Origin: Molossus alvarezi
Taxonomy: Eukaryota > Chordata > Mammalia > Chiroptera > Molossidae
Length of the DNA stretch: 64,000 nucleotides
Direction: 5' to 3'
Assembly: GCA_037176705.1 (NCBI GenBank)
Contig: JBAWUJ010000065.1
Span: 1 to 64,000, forward strand
Of this stretch, positions 11,531 through 23,722 are shown in pieces; position 1 is the stretch's first letter; each line of letters starts with the position of its first letter. The notes under the pieces were generated by a model. The model did no database searches, was not told where the DNA came from, and worked only from the letters and a program-made list of their open reading frames with translations. Both the position numbers and the translations under genes were made by a program.

Positions 11531-12420
11531 GAAGACAAAGAACCCAGTTAAAATTGGGTAGAGGAACTAAAGAGACACCTCTCCACACAGGGCATACAAA
11601 TAACCAAGAGACACATAAAAAAATGCTCAATGTAGTGAATCATCAGAGAGATGCAAATTAAAACTACTATGAGGTATCACATTACACCTGTCACAATGGC
11701 CACCTTCAACAAACCATCATACAAGTGCTGGAAAGGGTGTGGAGGAAGGGAGACCCTAGGACACTGATGGTGGGAATGCAGACTGGTGCAGCCACTATGG
11801 AAAACACTATGGGGTTACCTAAAAAATTAAATATTGAACTGCCATTTGACCCAGTGATCCCAATTTTAGAAATGTACCCTAAAAAGCCTGAAAGACCACT
11901 CAGAACAAATATATGTACCCTCATGTTCATAGCAACACTATTTACAATAGCTAAGATCTGGAAACAACCCAAATGTCCATCAGTAGATGAATGGATTAAA
12001 AAGCTGTGGTACATATACACAATACAGTTTTATGCAGCTGTAAGAAAGAAAAATCTCTTATCCTTTGAGATGACATAGAGGGCACTGGAAGGTATTATTT
12101 TAAGTGAAACAAGCCAAGCAGAGAAAAGACAAAGATCACATAATCTCAGTTTATCTGGAATATAATAAACTAAATAAACTGATGAATAAAATAGACCCAG
12201 AGACATAGAAGTAGGGAACAGACTGATATTCCTCACAAGGTTGGGGAGTGAGGGAGGGATCAACCATAGAACTTACATGCATGTATGCATAACCGAAGGA
12301 CATAGACAACAAATCTGGGGACCGGGTGGGAGAGGATGGAGAGGAGAGAGTCAATGGGGGAAAAAAGGAGAAACATCTGTAATAGAAATAAATTAATAAA
12401 CATAAATAAATTATTAATAA

Positions 12421-14291
12421 AATAGAAGCCTTTTTAAAAATAATGAAACAATAGGAGTGAAAAAACAGTATTATGGATGTATAGAAATATCTCCAATATT
12501 ATTAAAAACTTGTATAGGCAAAATAAACTATGTAATTGGTTAGATTAGGAGTTCATATTGATAATGCAAATGACATGTAAATACTAGCAGTTATTGCCAT
12601 TATAATAATTAATGAAATAAATACTGTGCAAAACATTCATGAGCACCTTTCAGGGAAATGCCATAAACTTCAAGCAACATGCAGACTGCTTTACCATTAT
12701 TACTATTTGCCTCTATTCCCCCAGCTTTTCTATGCCAAACGCAATTTCATTGATCACAGATTGGAATGTTGCTCTTTGGGGCCAAGAAGATGATATCTGT
12801 TCAAAGTGGTGATTTCTACATAATTAATGATTAATAACACATGTTCATTTATTTTAAAAATCAGTATAATTTCTCATAAGATATTGGAGAATGTTGTAAA
12901 CTTCAGAGCAAAATACAAATCATGAAAAATACACAAAATTCATGAAGAAACACTTTATATTTTAGGACTGACTTGGAAGGAACTTGTTCTCGGTATATAA
13001 ATATGCAAAGCATTTATATTTTGGTGTGAGCATTTCCAGCCTGTGGTGTTGTTGTTTGTTTCTTTCTGTTTGTTGGTTTGTTTTTTGTAGAAAACTTTGT
13101 ACTGGGGACAGTGTATCAGGGGAATGTGCAGAGATCCATGTAGGTTCCCAAATGACTCTCTGATTCAGGGAAGAAGTAAAAGCCACTTCTGTACAATTTG
13201 AATGTATATTTCTTTGTTGTGTGTAGAGGAGGAATGTGAAATACTGCCAAAGATGTGTATGAACAATTCTCAGGGAGGTTATTTTTTATTTTATGCATTA
13301 CGTTTTTTTCACTCAGTATGAAAGGAAGGAACATGTCTGTTCAGAAATATTTATGTATCAGAAAAGCTTCATTGATGAGTTGTTCAGTGTTCCAGTTTTT
13401 AAAGATTTAGCATCTGTTTTTGATAATTAGGTGTGTGACCTTCTAGGAGATGTTCCCATAACAGGGTTTGACCACTAAGGTGATCATGGGCAGAAGTTAC
13501 CAATTTGCATTGTACAATATATGTTCATGCTCATTTTCTTTAGAGTACTCACAGCAAGGGAATTAGAATATAAACATAGTTTGATGTAAAAAAGGTGAAA
13601 AATGAATATTAAGTTTTCAATACTATTAAAATTGAGCAGAGCACAGTTTTTGATTAAGAATGAGGGTTGATGTATAAGTGAATTGAAATGAGTGTATGTT
13701 ACTATTCTTCTAGGTAATACCTTTATGTGATGCATTGTGAGTTGAACATTTTAATGTGAAAATCTAAACCTTTGATATTATTGATTATAAATGCTTTTTT
13801 TGAACTCATACTATTGAGAACAACAAATGACAGTTTTCCTCATATCCTGAAGACTTATTTTTGCATTAATTTATTGCAATTTACCACACACCAGGTCTCT
13901 TTCTCTCACAACAGTATCAGGTGTTATTTATGGATTTCTTGGTTTTGCACAATAACTCTGTGAATTGTACTAATGTCATATAAAGTGACAATTTTATTCA
14001 TTAGGACTAACATCAGTACTTCTAAAGTTAAAACTGCTTAGTAAATATTTGTCAACAATAATGAAAACGATCATTAACCAATGTTCCTCCACTAAAGGAA
14101 AAATACGTTATTTCAACACAGATATTGGTGGATATATTTATACCTTCACAAAAGTTCTACATGGGACCCACTCCAGTTAAAAGTGGTCTATTTTGAGGAT
14201 GTGGAGCACCTCCTTCTAAGATCTGCCCTTTCTGAAGATCCAAGGAGAAGCAGTTCTGGGAAGGGAGGTAAGTCAAGGACTTGCTATGTAT
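12421..14291. repeat. block U, copy 1, part a (no gene)
   Basis: AT-rich, without coding signal. It is paralogous to 24,600-26,473 throughout, at roughly 90 percent identity by eye over 185 bases near 12.66 kb. The first 170 bases are also recognisable at 41,690-41,830. Confidence 0.85.
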
Positions 14292-14572
14292 GGCAATGAC
14301 CACAACTTTTTTTTTTTTTTTTTATCCTCACCCGAGGACATTTTTCCATTTTTTGTACAGACAGAGTGGGAGGGAGAGAGAGGAAAAGAGAGAGAGGGAA
14401 ACATCGATGTGAAAGGGACACATCAAGTGGCTGCCACCCGCACGACCAACCAGGGCTGGGGACAAACTGCAACTGAAGTACATGCCCTTAGTGGGAACCA
14501 AACCCGGGTCTCTCCGGACCACAGCCGGACGCTCTAACCGCTGAGCCAAACTGGCCAGGGCAATGACCACAA
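14292..14572 (-). mobile_element. Ves SINE with 14-base target-site duplication
   Basis: The SINE occupies 14,306-14,558, minus strand, with a poly(T), TATCCTCACCCGAGGACA tail and CTGAGCCAAACTGGCC head. GGCAATGACCACAA flanks it at 14,292-14,305 and 14,559-14,572. The duplicate block at 26,474-26,487 has this target once, with no SINE. Confidence 0.92.
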
Positions 14573-14628
14573 TTTGTTATGAATGATAGTGATATACCTG
14601 TTTTTGTTGTTTTTTTTTAACTGACATC

Positions 14629-15818
14629 TTTTTTTTTTTTTTTTTTACATTTTATTTTTGTTACAGAAGTTTCTTCCTTTTAACCTCATTGACACCCTCC
14701 TCTCCATCCCTCCTACCTTGTCCCCAGCTTTGTTGTCCACTCCATTGGTTATACCTACATGCATATATGTTATATAATTTATCTCTAAACACCCCCGCAC
14801 GCTCTTCTGTACCCTACTTCTATGTCTCTGGGTCTACCCATTTCTTCAGACTCTTATGTTCATTATATTCCCCAAATAAGTGAGATCATATGGTATTTGT
14901 CTTTTGCTGTTTGCCTGGTTTTGCTTAGGATAATACTTTCCAGGTCCCTCCATGTCATCTCAAAGGATGAGATATCTTTCTTTCTTACAGCTGCATAGTA
15001 TGCCATTGTATATATGTACTAACACATTTTTATCCATTTATCTATGGAAGGACACTTGGGCTGTTTCCAGATCTTAGCTATTGTATTAGTGCTGCTAAAA
15101 ACATGGGGGTACATATATTCTTTCGGATTCGTTTTTCAGGCTTCTTAGGGTATATTCCTAGAAGTGGGATAACTGTGTTAAAAGGTAGTTCAATGTTTAA
15201 TGTTTTGAGATGACACCATAGTGTTTTCCATAGTGGCTTCATGTATCTACATTCCCACCAGCAGTATACTAGATTCCCCTTTACTCCATATGCTTGCCCA
15301 CACTTGATTGATGATTTGTTGATGGTGGCCATTTTCACAGGTGTGAGGTTATTTCTCACTGTTGTTTTAACTTGCATCTCTCTGATGATTAGTGATGTTG
15401 AGCATTTCGTCATATGTTTCTTAGCCATACGTATGTCCTGTTTGGAGAGGTGTCTATGTAGTTCTTTTGCCATTTTTTAGGTGGGTTCTTGTCTTTCTTT
15501 CGTTGAGTTGTATGAGTACTCTATGTATTTTGGAAATTAACTACTTATCTGATATATCATTGGCAATGATGCTTTCTTACACAGTGTGTTGCATTTCCAT
15601 TTTGATGATTGTTTTTGTCTTTGCTTTTGTTTTTGATATGCAGAAGCTTTTGAGTTTTATTTAGTTTCATGTGTTCATTTCCTCCTTTGTTTCTGTTGCC
15701 TTACGTGATGTATCAGTGAAAATGCTGCTGCATATGATGTCTGAAATATTGTTGCCTACATTTTCTTCTAGAATTTTTGTGGATTCACAGATCACGTTTA
15801 ATTCTTTTATTTTTTTTG

Positions 15819-15866
<48 letters not shown>

Positions 15867-16245
15867 GTGTAAGTTGATGGTCTGGTTTCATTTTTTTGCA
15901 TATAGCTGTCCAATTTTTTCAACAGCATTTATTAAAGTGGCTGTCTTTATTTCATTGAATGTTCTTGCCTCCTTTATCAAATATTAATTGAGCATAATGT
16001 CATGGGTCCATTTCTGGTTTCTATGTTCTGTTCCATATGTCTTTGTGCCAGCAGCAGTTTTTGTTTGTTTGTCTGTTTATTTGTTTTTATTACAGTAGCT
16101 TTGTAGTATAACCTGATGTCTGGTATTGTGGTCCAACCTAATTTGTCCTTCTTTTTCAAGATTGCTGTGGCTATTCAGGGCCTTTGAATACCCTTCCACA
16201 TGAACTTTTAAAATATTTGTTCTAGTTCTGTGGAATGTGTCACTG
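14629..16245 (-). mobile_element. L1 3' fragment in block U, copy 1
   Basis: A 5'-truncated minus-strand L1 with its poly(T) at 14.63 kb. It has ORF2 C-terminal peptides on the reverse strand (15,078-15,473: [29 protein letters not shown], and 15,667-15,891). Its duplicate is at 26,555-28,470. It contains a (TG)20 run. Confidence 0.85.
15823..15862. repeat. (TG)20 microsatellite
   Basis: An uninterrupted TG run inside the minus-strand L1. The paralogous site at 27,786 has a shorter run, so it has expanded or contracted since the duplication. Confidence 0.95.
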
Positions 16246-16780
16246 ATGCACTACTTAAAATTATGGTTAACCTGAAAATTAGCAAACCAAATTGAAAGCA
16301 AGTTGTATATGAACAGTATTCCTGATCACGGTCTGTTTTATGGATTCATGTGTAGGAACAAATGCGGCAGTTTCTCAGTGTGGAAAACATTCCTTTGGAG
16401 CCCATGTTAACGTAAAATTCCTCTTGATGTATCACATTGCCACTAACATTCTGTGTTTTGTAGGAGAATTTGTCACATGGTTTAGACATTAAAATTTGCA
16501 TGAAAACTCTTTTGTCCTTTGAGAGAGTATTTTGATCAATAGCACTGTTAGGATCTGTATTTGGACTGCCTGGTCAAAGAAATATATAATAAATGATACC
16601 TGGCATTTTAGTTATTTTTGTTTCTTTGTTTGGATTAGGTCCACCCTCTGCAAGTTCAGTTTTTAATGGATACTCTCTTAATTTCAACAGGACTGCTATC
16701 AAATAACAGCTGCTAATGTTTTCCCAAACTAAAAGATATTACAATGTTTGTTTTTTTGTTTTGTTTTGTATTTTTAAGAC
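16246..16780. repeat. block U, copy 1, part b (no gene)
   Basis: Unique-looking AT-rich DNA paralogous to 28,471-28,985, for example ACATTCTGTGTTTTG followed by AGGAGAATTTGTCACATGG. No coding signal is visible. Confidence 0.8.
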
Positions 16781-17100
16781 CAGAATATTTAAGATAGCCT
16801 GTGCGACCCAGCAGGGACTGTACAATCCAGTTACCCGCAGGTCTTGGGGGGTGCTGAAGCACCAGAGAAACCTGTGCGACCCAGCAGCCCATAACATAGG
16901 CATAGTCCAGGGTCCCCAAAGGGACAGTGCCATCCAGTTACCCGTGAGTCCTGCATGGTGCAGGGGCACCAGAGAGGCCTGTGTGACCCAGCTGTGCAGA
17001 ATATATGCATAGAGGATGTGGAAATGGATACAAAGTGAATGGAAGCTACAAAGACAGTCTTCCAAGACCAAACAGGAATTGCAAGTAAAATAAAGACAAA
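16781..17100. repeat. isolated L1 5'-UTR-like tandem monomers
   Basis: Repeats of GTGCGACCCAGCAG...CCAGTTACCC...GCACCAGAGA with sub-units of about 70 and 45 bases. They closely resemble the start of L1-B and the chimeric L1 (18,222-18,560 and 30,395-30,700) but have no ORF1 or ORF2 attached. The duplicate is at 28,990-29,300. Confidence 0.6.
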
Positions 17101-17425
17101 TCCTTGGCTCTTACAGGCCGTCATATAAGAGATGTGATAAGAAGAAATGACAGCTTGAATATGTCACAGAATTAGATTTAAGAAGCCAGATGGCATCTTA
17201 CCCTACATTAAATTCCAATCAAAAAATGGAAAATTAAGGCTTGTGACTCTGGAATAGTTGAAATGATTTTGAATTATTTTCTTATTACAATTTTTAAGAT
17301 AATAGATTGCTTTGGGGATAAAGTGGCAGTGCCATCATTTTTTCTTATTAAAAAATATGCAATAATTTTTGTTTCATTGTATTTGTTGCTCATGTACACT
17401 GAAATGTATTTGTTTTATTGGTCTT
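17101..17425. repeat. block U, copy 1, part c (no gene)
   Basis: Matches 29,301-29,640 and, across L1-C, 43,260-43,372 plus 49,384-49,590. It is the region in which L1-C inserted in the third copy. Confidence 0.75.
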
Positions 17426-17429
17426 CATT

Positions 17430-17630
17430 GTGTGTGTGAGGGACCTCCATAGTTTTATTTAGGGTCTGGCAACTAAGAAAGAGAGATGCATGAAGCTGAA
17501 GCTTTTGTCTCCTGCAGGAGCCCTGACTGGGACTTAGGATAAAACTTGCCAACCACTATTTACTAGGAAACTAACCTGTTACATTTAGTACTGTTAACAA
17601 CACTACCACTGAGCCAGCACAGACTGGGTT
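17430..17630 (-). mobile_element. old tRNA-derived SINE
   Basis: Divergent minus-strand element ending in CACTACCACTGAGCCAGCAC (tRNA-like head). It is shared by all three U copies (29,645-29,845 and 49,600-49,800), so it predates their duplication. Confidence 0.5.
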
Positions 17631-17639
17631 TTTGTTTTT

Positions 17640-17715
17640 TTTTATTTAACATTTTTGAAAAGAATCTTAGCCTAGAATATTATAACATTGATTTTTTCAG
17701 ATAGAGTGAAAGGAA

Positions 17716-17762
<47 letters not shown>

Positions 17763-17938
17763 GGAGAATGAAGAACTTCAATGTGAGAGAGACACATCTA
17801 TTGTCTTCCTCCCCACCATCCCAATCGGGACCTCGATTGTACCGCTACTGAGTAAAGTGCCATTGGTAGAAATCAAACCCACCACTCTTAAGTTTGAGGG
17901 AGGATTCTCCAGCCACTGACCTAAATGGCTAGGACTAT
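17640..17938 (-). mobile_element. old SINE with (GA)n
   Basis: Minus-strand SINE-like element with an expanded GA run at 17,719-17,757 and a tRNA-like head ending near CCACTGACCTAAATGGCTAG. It is shared with 29,850-30,118 and 49,805-50,075. The GA run length differs in each copy. Confidence 0.6.
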
Positions 17939-18221
17939 TTTAACATTTTTCAGTCAGATAGAACATTTGACAGTGTAAAGTTTAGGAACCAAATGAAAGT
18001 CAGGATTTCAGAGCATTTTAGAAAAATGTGCCTGAACATGTATTCAATATCAATTACAGCTAAAGCTATGACTGTTAAACATCAGTTGATATAAATGTAA
18101 TATACCCTCTCTACCTCACCACTATTGATATTTTTCCAGCCTGAGCAAATTATGGTCTCTGTTGTGAAAAGATTTAATAATTTATTTTCCATGCTCTAAC
18201 AATATAAAACGTCTTTTAGGA
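17939..18221. repeat. block U, copy 1, part d (no gene)
   Basis: Matches 30,119-30,394 and 50,076-50,358 up to CGTCTTTTAG. There the third copy continues into other sequence while this one meets the L1 5' UTR, so this marks the L1-B insertion point. Confidence 0.75.
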
Positions 18222-18560
18222 GGCCTAGAGAGACTGGTGCAACTCAGCTGTCTCCCTGTAGGAACTGCACGGTGTGGGGGCACCAGAGAGTTCTATGTGA
18301 CCCAGCAGGGACTATGACATCCAATTACCAGTGGGACCTGTGAGATGCTGAAGCACCAGAGAAGAGTGTGCGACCCAGTGGCACATAATATAGGCATAGA
18401 GCCCGGTTTCCAAATGCACTGTGCAATACAGTTTCCCATTAAACATGCAGGGTGCAGAAACAACAAAAAGGCCTGTGGGACCCAGCTGCACACAAGATAG
18501 ACATAGAGGATGTGGAAATGGAGGCAGAATAAATAACAGCTCTGAAGACTATCTCCCAGG
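18222..18560 (+). promoter_or_regulatory. L1 5'-UTR monomers
   Basis: Tandem sub-units built on GTGACCCAGCAGGGACT and ATAGGCATAGA, with a half unit at the 5' end. In L1 biology such 5'-UTR monomers are internal promoters. Here that role is inferred from position only. Confidence 0.45.
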
Positions 18561-21500
18561 ACCAAATAGGAATTACTAGCAAAGTAAAGACAATGCCTCA
18601 GAAATAAAGCAACAGAAAAGCAGTAGGATTGAACCATATAACCGGGGCCATTGGTAGGATATGTGGAGGTGCGAGAGGGTGGCAGGCTGGGAGCCCATGG
18701 ACAGCAGCAGCTTAGCTCTGAGAAGCACCCTTTAAAAAATACAGACCAAGCCAATTCCACAGAGCAGAAAAACAAGACAGAGCTCTAAAATAGCCACAGC
18801 CACTCACCTGGGTGCTACAGCAAAGGGAGGGCAAACAGGGCTGAAAATCCGTGAGGACACCCAGGATTTGGAGGGCACTCAGTTATTGCTGAGTTGTGGC
18901 CAAAATTGAAGGTGGCCAGTGCATTCCTTCCCAGATCTGTGGAGAACAGCGGCAATGCTCCCCTCAGAGATTCAGCCGGTCCCAGGTGAGGCAAACAAAT
19001 GCAAATTGAGGCTTATTAACAAGCAGCATCTATCCTACACTTTGAAAATCCTCTTATGCAGAACACCAGGGATACATCCCAAGGTACTGAGTAACTGAGA
19101 CTATGGAAAAAGTTAGAGGATAACTAAACTGTTCCTGGGCTTGCAAATCTACCCAGGAATGTAAGCCTTGACAGTGGTGTTTAACTTGGGCCCATCCAGG
19201 CTCATCCAAACCTAGTAGAGGGAGCCACAAACAACAGAACACCAACAGCAACAGGGAAAACTTGGCAGGCTCTAGAGCCCACTGTGATAGCCAAAATTGT
19301 AAAAAAAAAAAAAAAAAAAAGAATAAGAAGAAAAAGAAGAAGAAGAAGAAGAAGAAGCAAATCCCCCAAAAAAGAGCAAGAGAACTCTATCAAAGATGAG
19401 ATAAATAAAATGCAGCTAAGCAAATTATTAGAGGTAAAGTTCAGAATCATGATCTTGAGGAAGCTCAATAGTATGTGTAAGGACATCATCACCATGCATA
19501 AAGATATAGAAACATAGACAACCAACCAAGGGGAAGGAAATGAGGAATTACACACCAGAAATAAAGAACACATTGAAAAGACTAACCAGCAGAGTAGAGG
19601 AAGCTGATGACCGGATCAGTGAATTAGAAGACAAAGTAGAATAAAATCAACCATTCAGAAAACCTAAAAGAAAAAACCATTAAAAAAACAGGAAAACAGC
19701 TTAAGAGAACTATGAGACAACTGGAAATGTAATAGCATTCAAATCATAGCAGTCCCTGAAGTCGAAGAAAATGGGCAAGGTTTTGAGAATATATTTGAAG
19801 AAATAGTGAGAGAAAACTTTCCTAACTTGGTAAAGGAAGAAGGCATTCAAGTTTAAGAAGCACAGAGAGCCCCAAGTAAGAAGAAATTAAACAGGCCTAT
19901 ACTAAGACACATAATAATTAAAAAGCCAAAAATGAAAAACAAAGAGAGAATCCTAAAGAGAGCAAGAGGTAAGCAATAGGTTACCTACAAAGGAAACCTC
20001 ATAAGGCTCTTAGCTGACTTCTCAACTGAAACACTACAGGGCAGAGGGTAGTGGCATGTAGTAATCAAGGACATGAAAAACAGGAATCTGAATCGAAGAC
20101 TACTCTATTCAGCAAGGCTATCAGTCAAAATAGAAGGTCAAATAATGAGATTTCTAGATCAAAAAAAGAGGAAGGTTAAGGGAATATATTAACACCAAAC
20201 CAGCACTGCAAGATATGCTAAAAGAACTGCTGTAATTATTATAATAAATAGGAAGAAAAACAGAACCACACTAAACAAAAATGGCAATAAATAAGTATAT
20301 ATACATTATCAACCTATGTGAATGGTTTGAATGCTCCAATAAAAGACACAGAGTAGCTGACTTTATAAGAAAGCACAATCACATATATGTTGTTTACTAG
20401 AAACCATTCTCACAATAAAAGACTGACATAAGTTGAACGTGACGGGATGAAATAAAATCTTTCAAGTAAACAGAAAGCAAAAAAAAAAAAAAAGGGGGGT
20501 AGCAACACTCATATCTGATAAAGTAGATTTCAAAATGAAGGCTATAACTAGAAACAAAGAAGGCCACTACCTAATACTGAAAGGATCTATCCAACAGGAA
20601 GTTAAAATATTGGTAAACATATATGTGCCCAATTTAAAAGCACCAACATATACAAATAATCTTTTGGATGATTTCAAAGGAGAAATCAATATCAATACAA
20701 TCAAAGCAGGGGACTTCACTACCCTGCTACATCATTGGATAGATCTTCTAGACAAAAAAATTAACAAGAAAACACAAACTCTAAATGAAGCACTAGATCA
20801 AATGGGTTTAATAGATATTTGCAGAGAATTACACCCAAGACTGCAGAATTCATATTCTTCTAAAGTGCACATGGGACTTTCTCAAAAATAGACATCATGT
20901 TAGGACACAAACTATGTCTCTACAAATTCAAGAAGATTAAAATCATATCAAACATCTTCTCAGATTACAATGACATGCAACTAGAAATCAATTGCAACAA
21001 GCAAACACATTACAAAACATGAAGGCTAAATAGCATGTTATTGAACAATGAATGAGTTATCATTGAGATCAAGGAGGAAATTAAAAACTTTCTAGAAACC
21101 AATGTAAATGAACATACAACTACACAAAGTCTATGGGATGCAGAAAAAGTAGTTCTGAGAGGGAAGTTCATAGCACTACAGGCCTACCTCAAGAAGCAAG
21201 AAAAATTTCTAATAGACTATCTAACCTCACAACTTAAAGAACTAGAAAGCAAACAGAAAGAAAACCCCAGAGCAATTAGAAGGAAGGTAATAATAAAGAT
21301 CAGAGAAGAAAAAAATAACATGGAGACAAAAAAAAAAAAATTCAAAGGACCTATAAAACAAAGAACTGGTTCTTTGAAAAGATCAATAAGATTGATGGAC
21401 CATTAGGTAGACTCACCAAGAAACAAAGAGATAACCCAAATACACAAAATCAGATATGAAAGAGGGGAAGTAACAACTGACACCACAAAAATATAAAATG

Positions 21501-22849
21501 ATCGTTAATAAATACTTTGAATAATTATATGGCAACAAATTAGACAATCTAAGCAAAATGAACAAATTTCTAGAAACACATAGTCTCCCAAAGGCGAACC
21601 TGGAAAAGAGAGAAAACTTGAACAGACCAAGAACAAAAAAAGAAATTGAAGATGTAATCAAGACTCTCCCAGCAAACAAAAGCCCAGGCCCAGATGGCTT
21701 TAGGGGAAATTTTACTGAACATTCAAAGAAGAACTAATATCCATTCTCCTCAAACTATTTCAAAAAATTCAAGAATAAACTTTCAAACTCATTTTATGAG
21801 ACCAGCATAATTCTAATTCCAAAACAGGAAAAAGACAACACAGAGAAAGAAAACTACAGACCAATATTCCTGATGAACACAGATGTCAAAATCCTGAACA
21901 AAATACTAGCAAATCGAATCCAGAATTACATCAAAAAAATTATTCACCGTGTCAAGTTGGATTCATTCCAGGGATGCAAGGCTGGTACAATATGAACGAT
22001 ATATCACATAAACAAAAAGAAAGATAAAAATCATATGATCATATCAATAGACACTTGAAAAATCATTCAACAAATCCAGCACCAATTTCTGATAAAACAC
22101 AGAGCAATCTGGAAATAGAGGGATACTATCTTGACATAATAAGGTCCATATATAAAAAATCTACAGACAACATTATACTCAATGGTCAAAAATTAAAAGC
22201 ATTTCTCTTATGAATAGGAACAAGACAAGAATGACCACTTTTGCCACTCTTAGTTAACATAGTACTGGAAGTCTTAGCCACAGCAATCAGACAGGAAGGA
22301 AAAATAAAAGGGATCCAAATTGAAAGAAGGAAGTGAAAATCTTATTATTCACAAATAATCATCTTATACCTGTCAGAAATAATACTACACATATACAACA
22401 CCAAAGACTCCATCAACAATTTACCAGACTTAATAAATAAATTTGACAAAGCAGCAGGATAGCAAATTAATGTCAAGAAATTGATGGCATTCTCACACAC
22501 CAATGATAAATTCACAGAACGAGATACTAAAAATCAATCCCATTTACCATCGTGACAAAAAAATTAAGATACCTAGGAAAAAACTTAACCAAAAAAAATA
22601 AAGAACCTAATCTCAGAAACTTAAGGTCATTGAAAACAGAAATAGAAGAAGATATAAAATAGTGGAAGAAAATATCTTATTCATGGATTGGAAGAATTAA
22701 CATCATTAAAATATCCATACTATCCAAAGCAATCTATAGATTCTATGAAATCCCCATTAAAATACCAATGACATACTTCACAAAACTAGAATAAATACTT
22801 CAAAAGTTCATATGAAAGAAAAACAGACCTTGAATAGCCACAGCAATCT

Positions 22850-22890
22850 TTAAAATGAAAAACAAAGTAGGAGGGATCACATTACCAGAC
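22850..22890 (+). other. L1-B/L1-A crossover interval
   Basis: Position 22,874 is G as in L1-B (35,284), where L1-A (10,820) has A. Positions 22,890-22,891 are CA as in L1-A (10,836-10,837), where L1-B (35,300-35,301) has TT. Everything examined upstream is B-like and everything downstream A-like. The switch therefore lies within about 15 bases, or 40 if the single base at 22,874 is discounted. Confidence 0.85.
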
Positions 22891-23458
22891 ATCAGGTTAT
22901 AAGACAAAGCCAGGGTAATCAAAACAGCCTGGTACTAGCAAGAGAATAGGCACGTAGATCAATGGAACAGAATAGAGAACCCAGAAATTGACACAAGGCA
23001 ATATGCTCAATTAATATTTGAAAAAGGTGGCAAGAGCATAAAGTGGAGTCAACAATGCCTCTTTAATTAATGGTATTGGGAAAATTGGACAGCTACTTGC
23101 AAAAAATGAACCTAGACCATCATATACTATACACAAGAATAAATTCAAAATGAATAAAATACTTAAATGTGATTGTGAGTTCATAAAAATCCTAGAAGAA
23201 GATGCAGGCAACAAAATTTTACACATATATGCTGCAGAATTTTCACTGATAAAATACCTAAGGCAACAGAAACACAAAACAAAATAAACACATGTGACTA
23301 CATCAAACATAAAAGCTTCTGCATAGCAATAGAAACAACCATCAGAACAGTAAAGGAACTCACTATAGGGGAGAGCATAATTGCAAATGATACATCAGAT
23401 AAGGGGTTTATTTCCAAAATATATAGAGTACTAACACAACTCAAGAAAAGGAAGACAG

Positions 23459-23722
23459 CCATGGCCAGTTTGGCTCAGCGGCGAAGGTGTCGGTCTGCAG
23501 TTCACAGAGACCCGGGTTCAGTTCTGGCTAAGGTCATGTACCTCGATTGCAATTTGTCCCCAGCCCTAGTTGGGTTGTAAAGGTGGCAGCCAATAGATGT
23601 GTCCCTTTCATGTCAATGTTTTTCTCTCTTTATCTTTCCCCCACTCTGTCTGAACAAAAAATGGAAAAATGCCCTCAGGTGAGGATAAAAAAAAAAAAAA
23701 AAAGAAAGAAAGAAAGAAAAGG
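23459..23722 (+). mobile_element. Ves SINE inside the L1-A-type half
   Basis: Complete head, body and A-rich tail with (AAAG)n. It occupies the same position in ORF2 as the fragment at 11,408-11,530, so the insertion happened in L1-A before the duplication. Confidence 0.88.

Larger units (their letters stand above)
8105..12130 (+). pseudogene. L1-A ORF2 remnant (endonuclease-reverse transcriptase)
   Basis: Fragments in order: an endonuclease region (8.1-8.8 kb), DNA matching the reverse-transcriptase N-terminal part (9,576-9,857; [20 protein letters not shown]), a [22 protein letters not shown] segment (9,824-10,192), and C-terminal pieces (11,099-11,400 and 11,725-12,078; KIWKQPKCPSVDEW). 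It is heavily mutated and split by two SINE insertions. Between 10.8 and 12.4 kb it is the donor of the 3' half of the chimeric L1 at 18.2-24.6 kb. Confidence 0.8.
5663..12420 (+). mobile_element. L1-A, full-length degenerate LINE-1
   Basis: A plus-strand L1 of about 6.76 kb. The 5' end has GAAGATGGCG, typical of L1 5' UTR starts (YY1-type motif). The 5' UTR runs to about 7,140, ORF1 starts at ATG 7,141, ORF2 remnants span about 8.1-12.1 kb, and an A-rich 3' end lies at about 12,420. AAATAGAAG flanks both ends as a weak target-site duplication. Both ORFs have many stops and frameshifts. The locus without this insertion is seen at 41,660-41,700, where block R runs straight into block U. A head-only SINE (10,282-10,378) and a SINE fragment (11,408-11,530) lie inside. 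Confidence 0.85.

Noticed and set aside
14520..14560. tRNA-like sequence with A and B boxes
   Set aside because: It is the head of a SINE with body, tail and target-site duplication, not a tRNA gene; the same applies to the other SINE heads.
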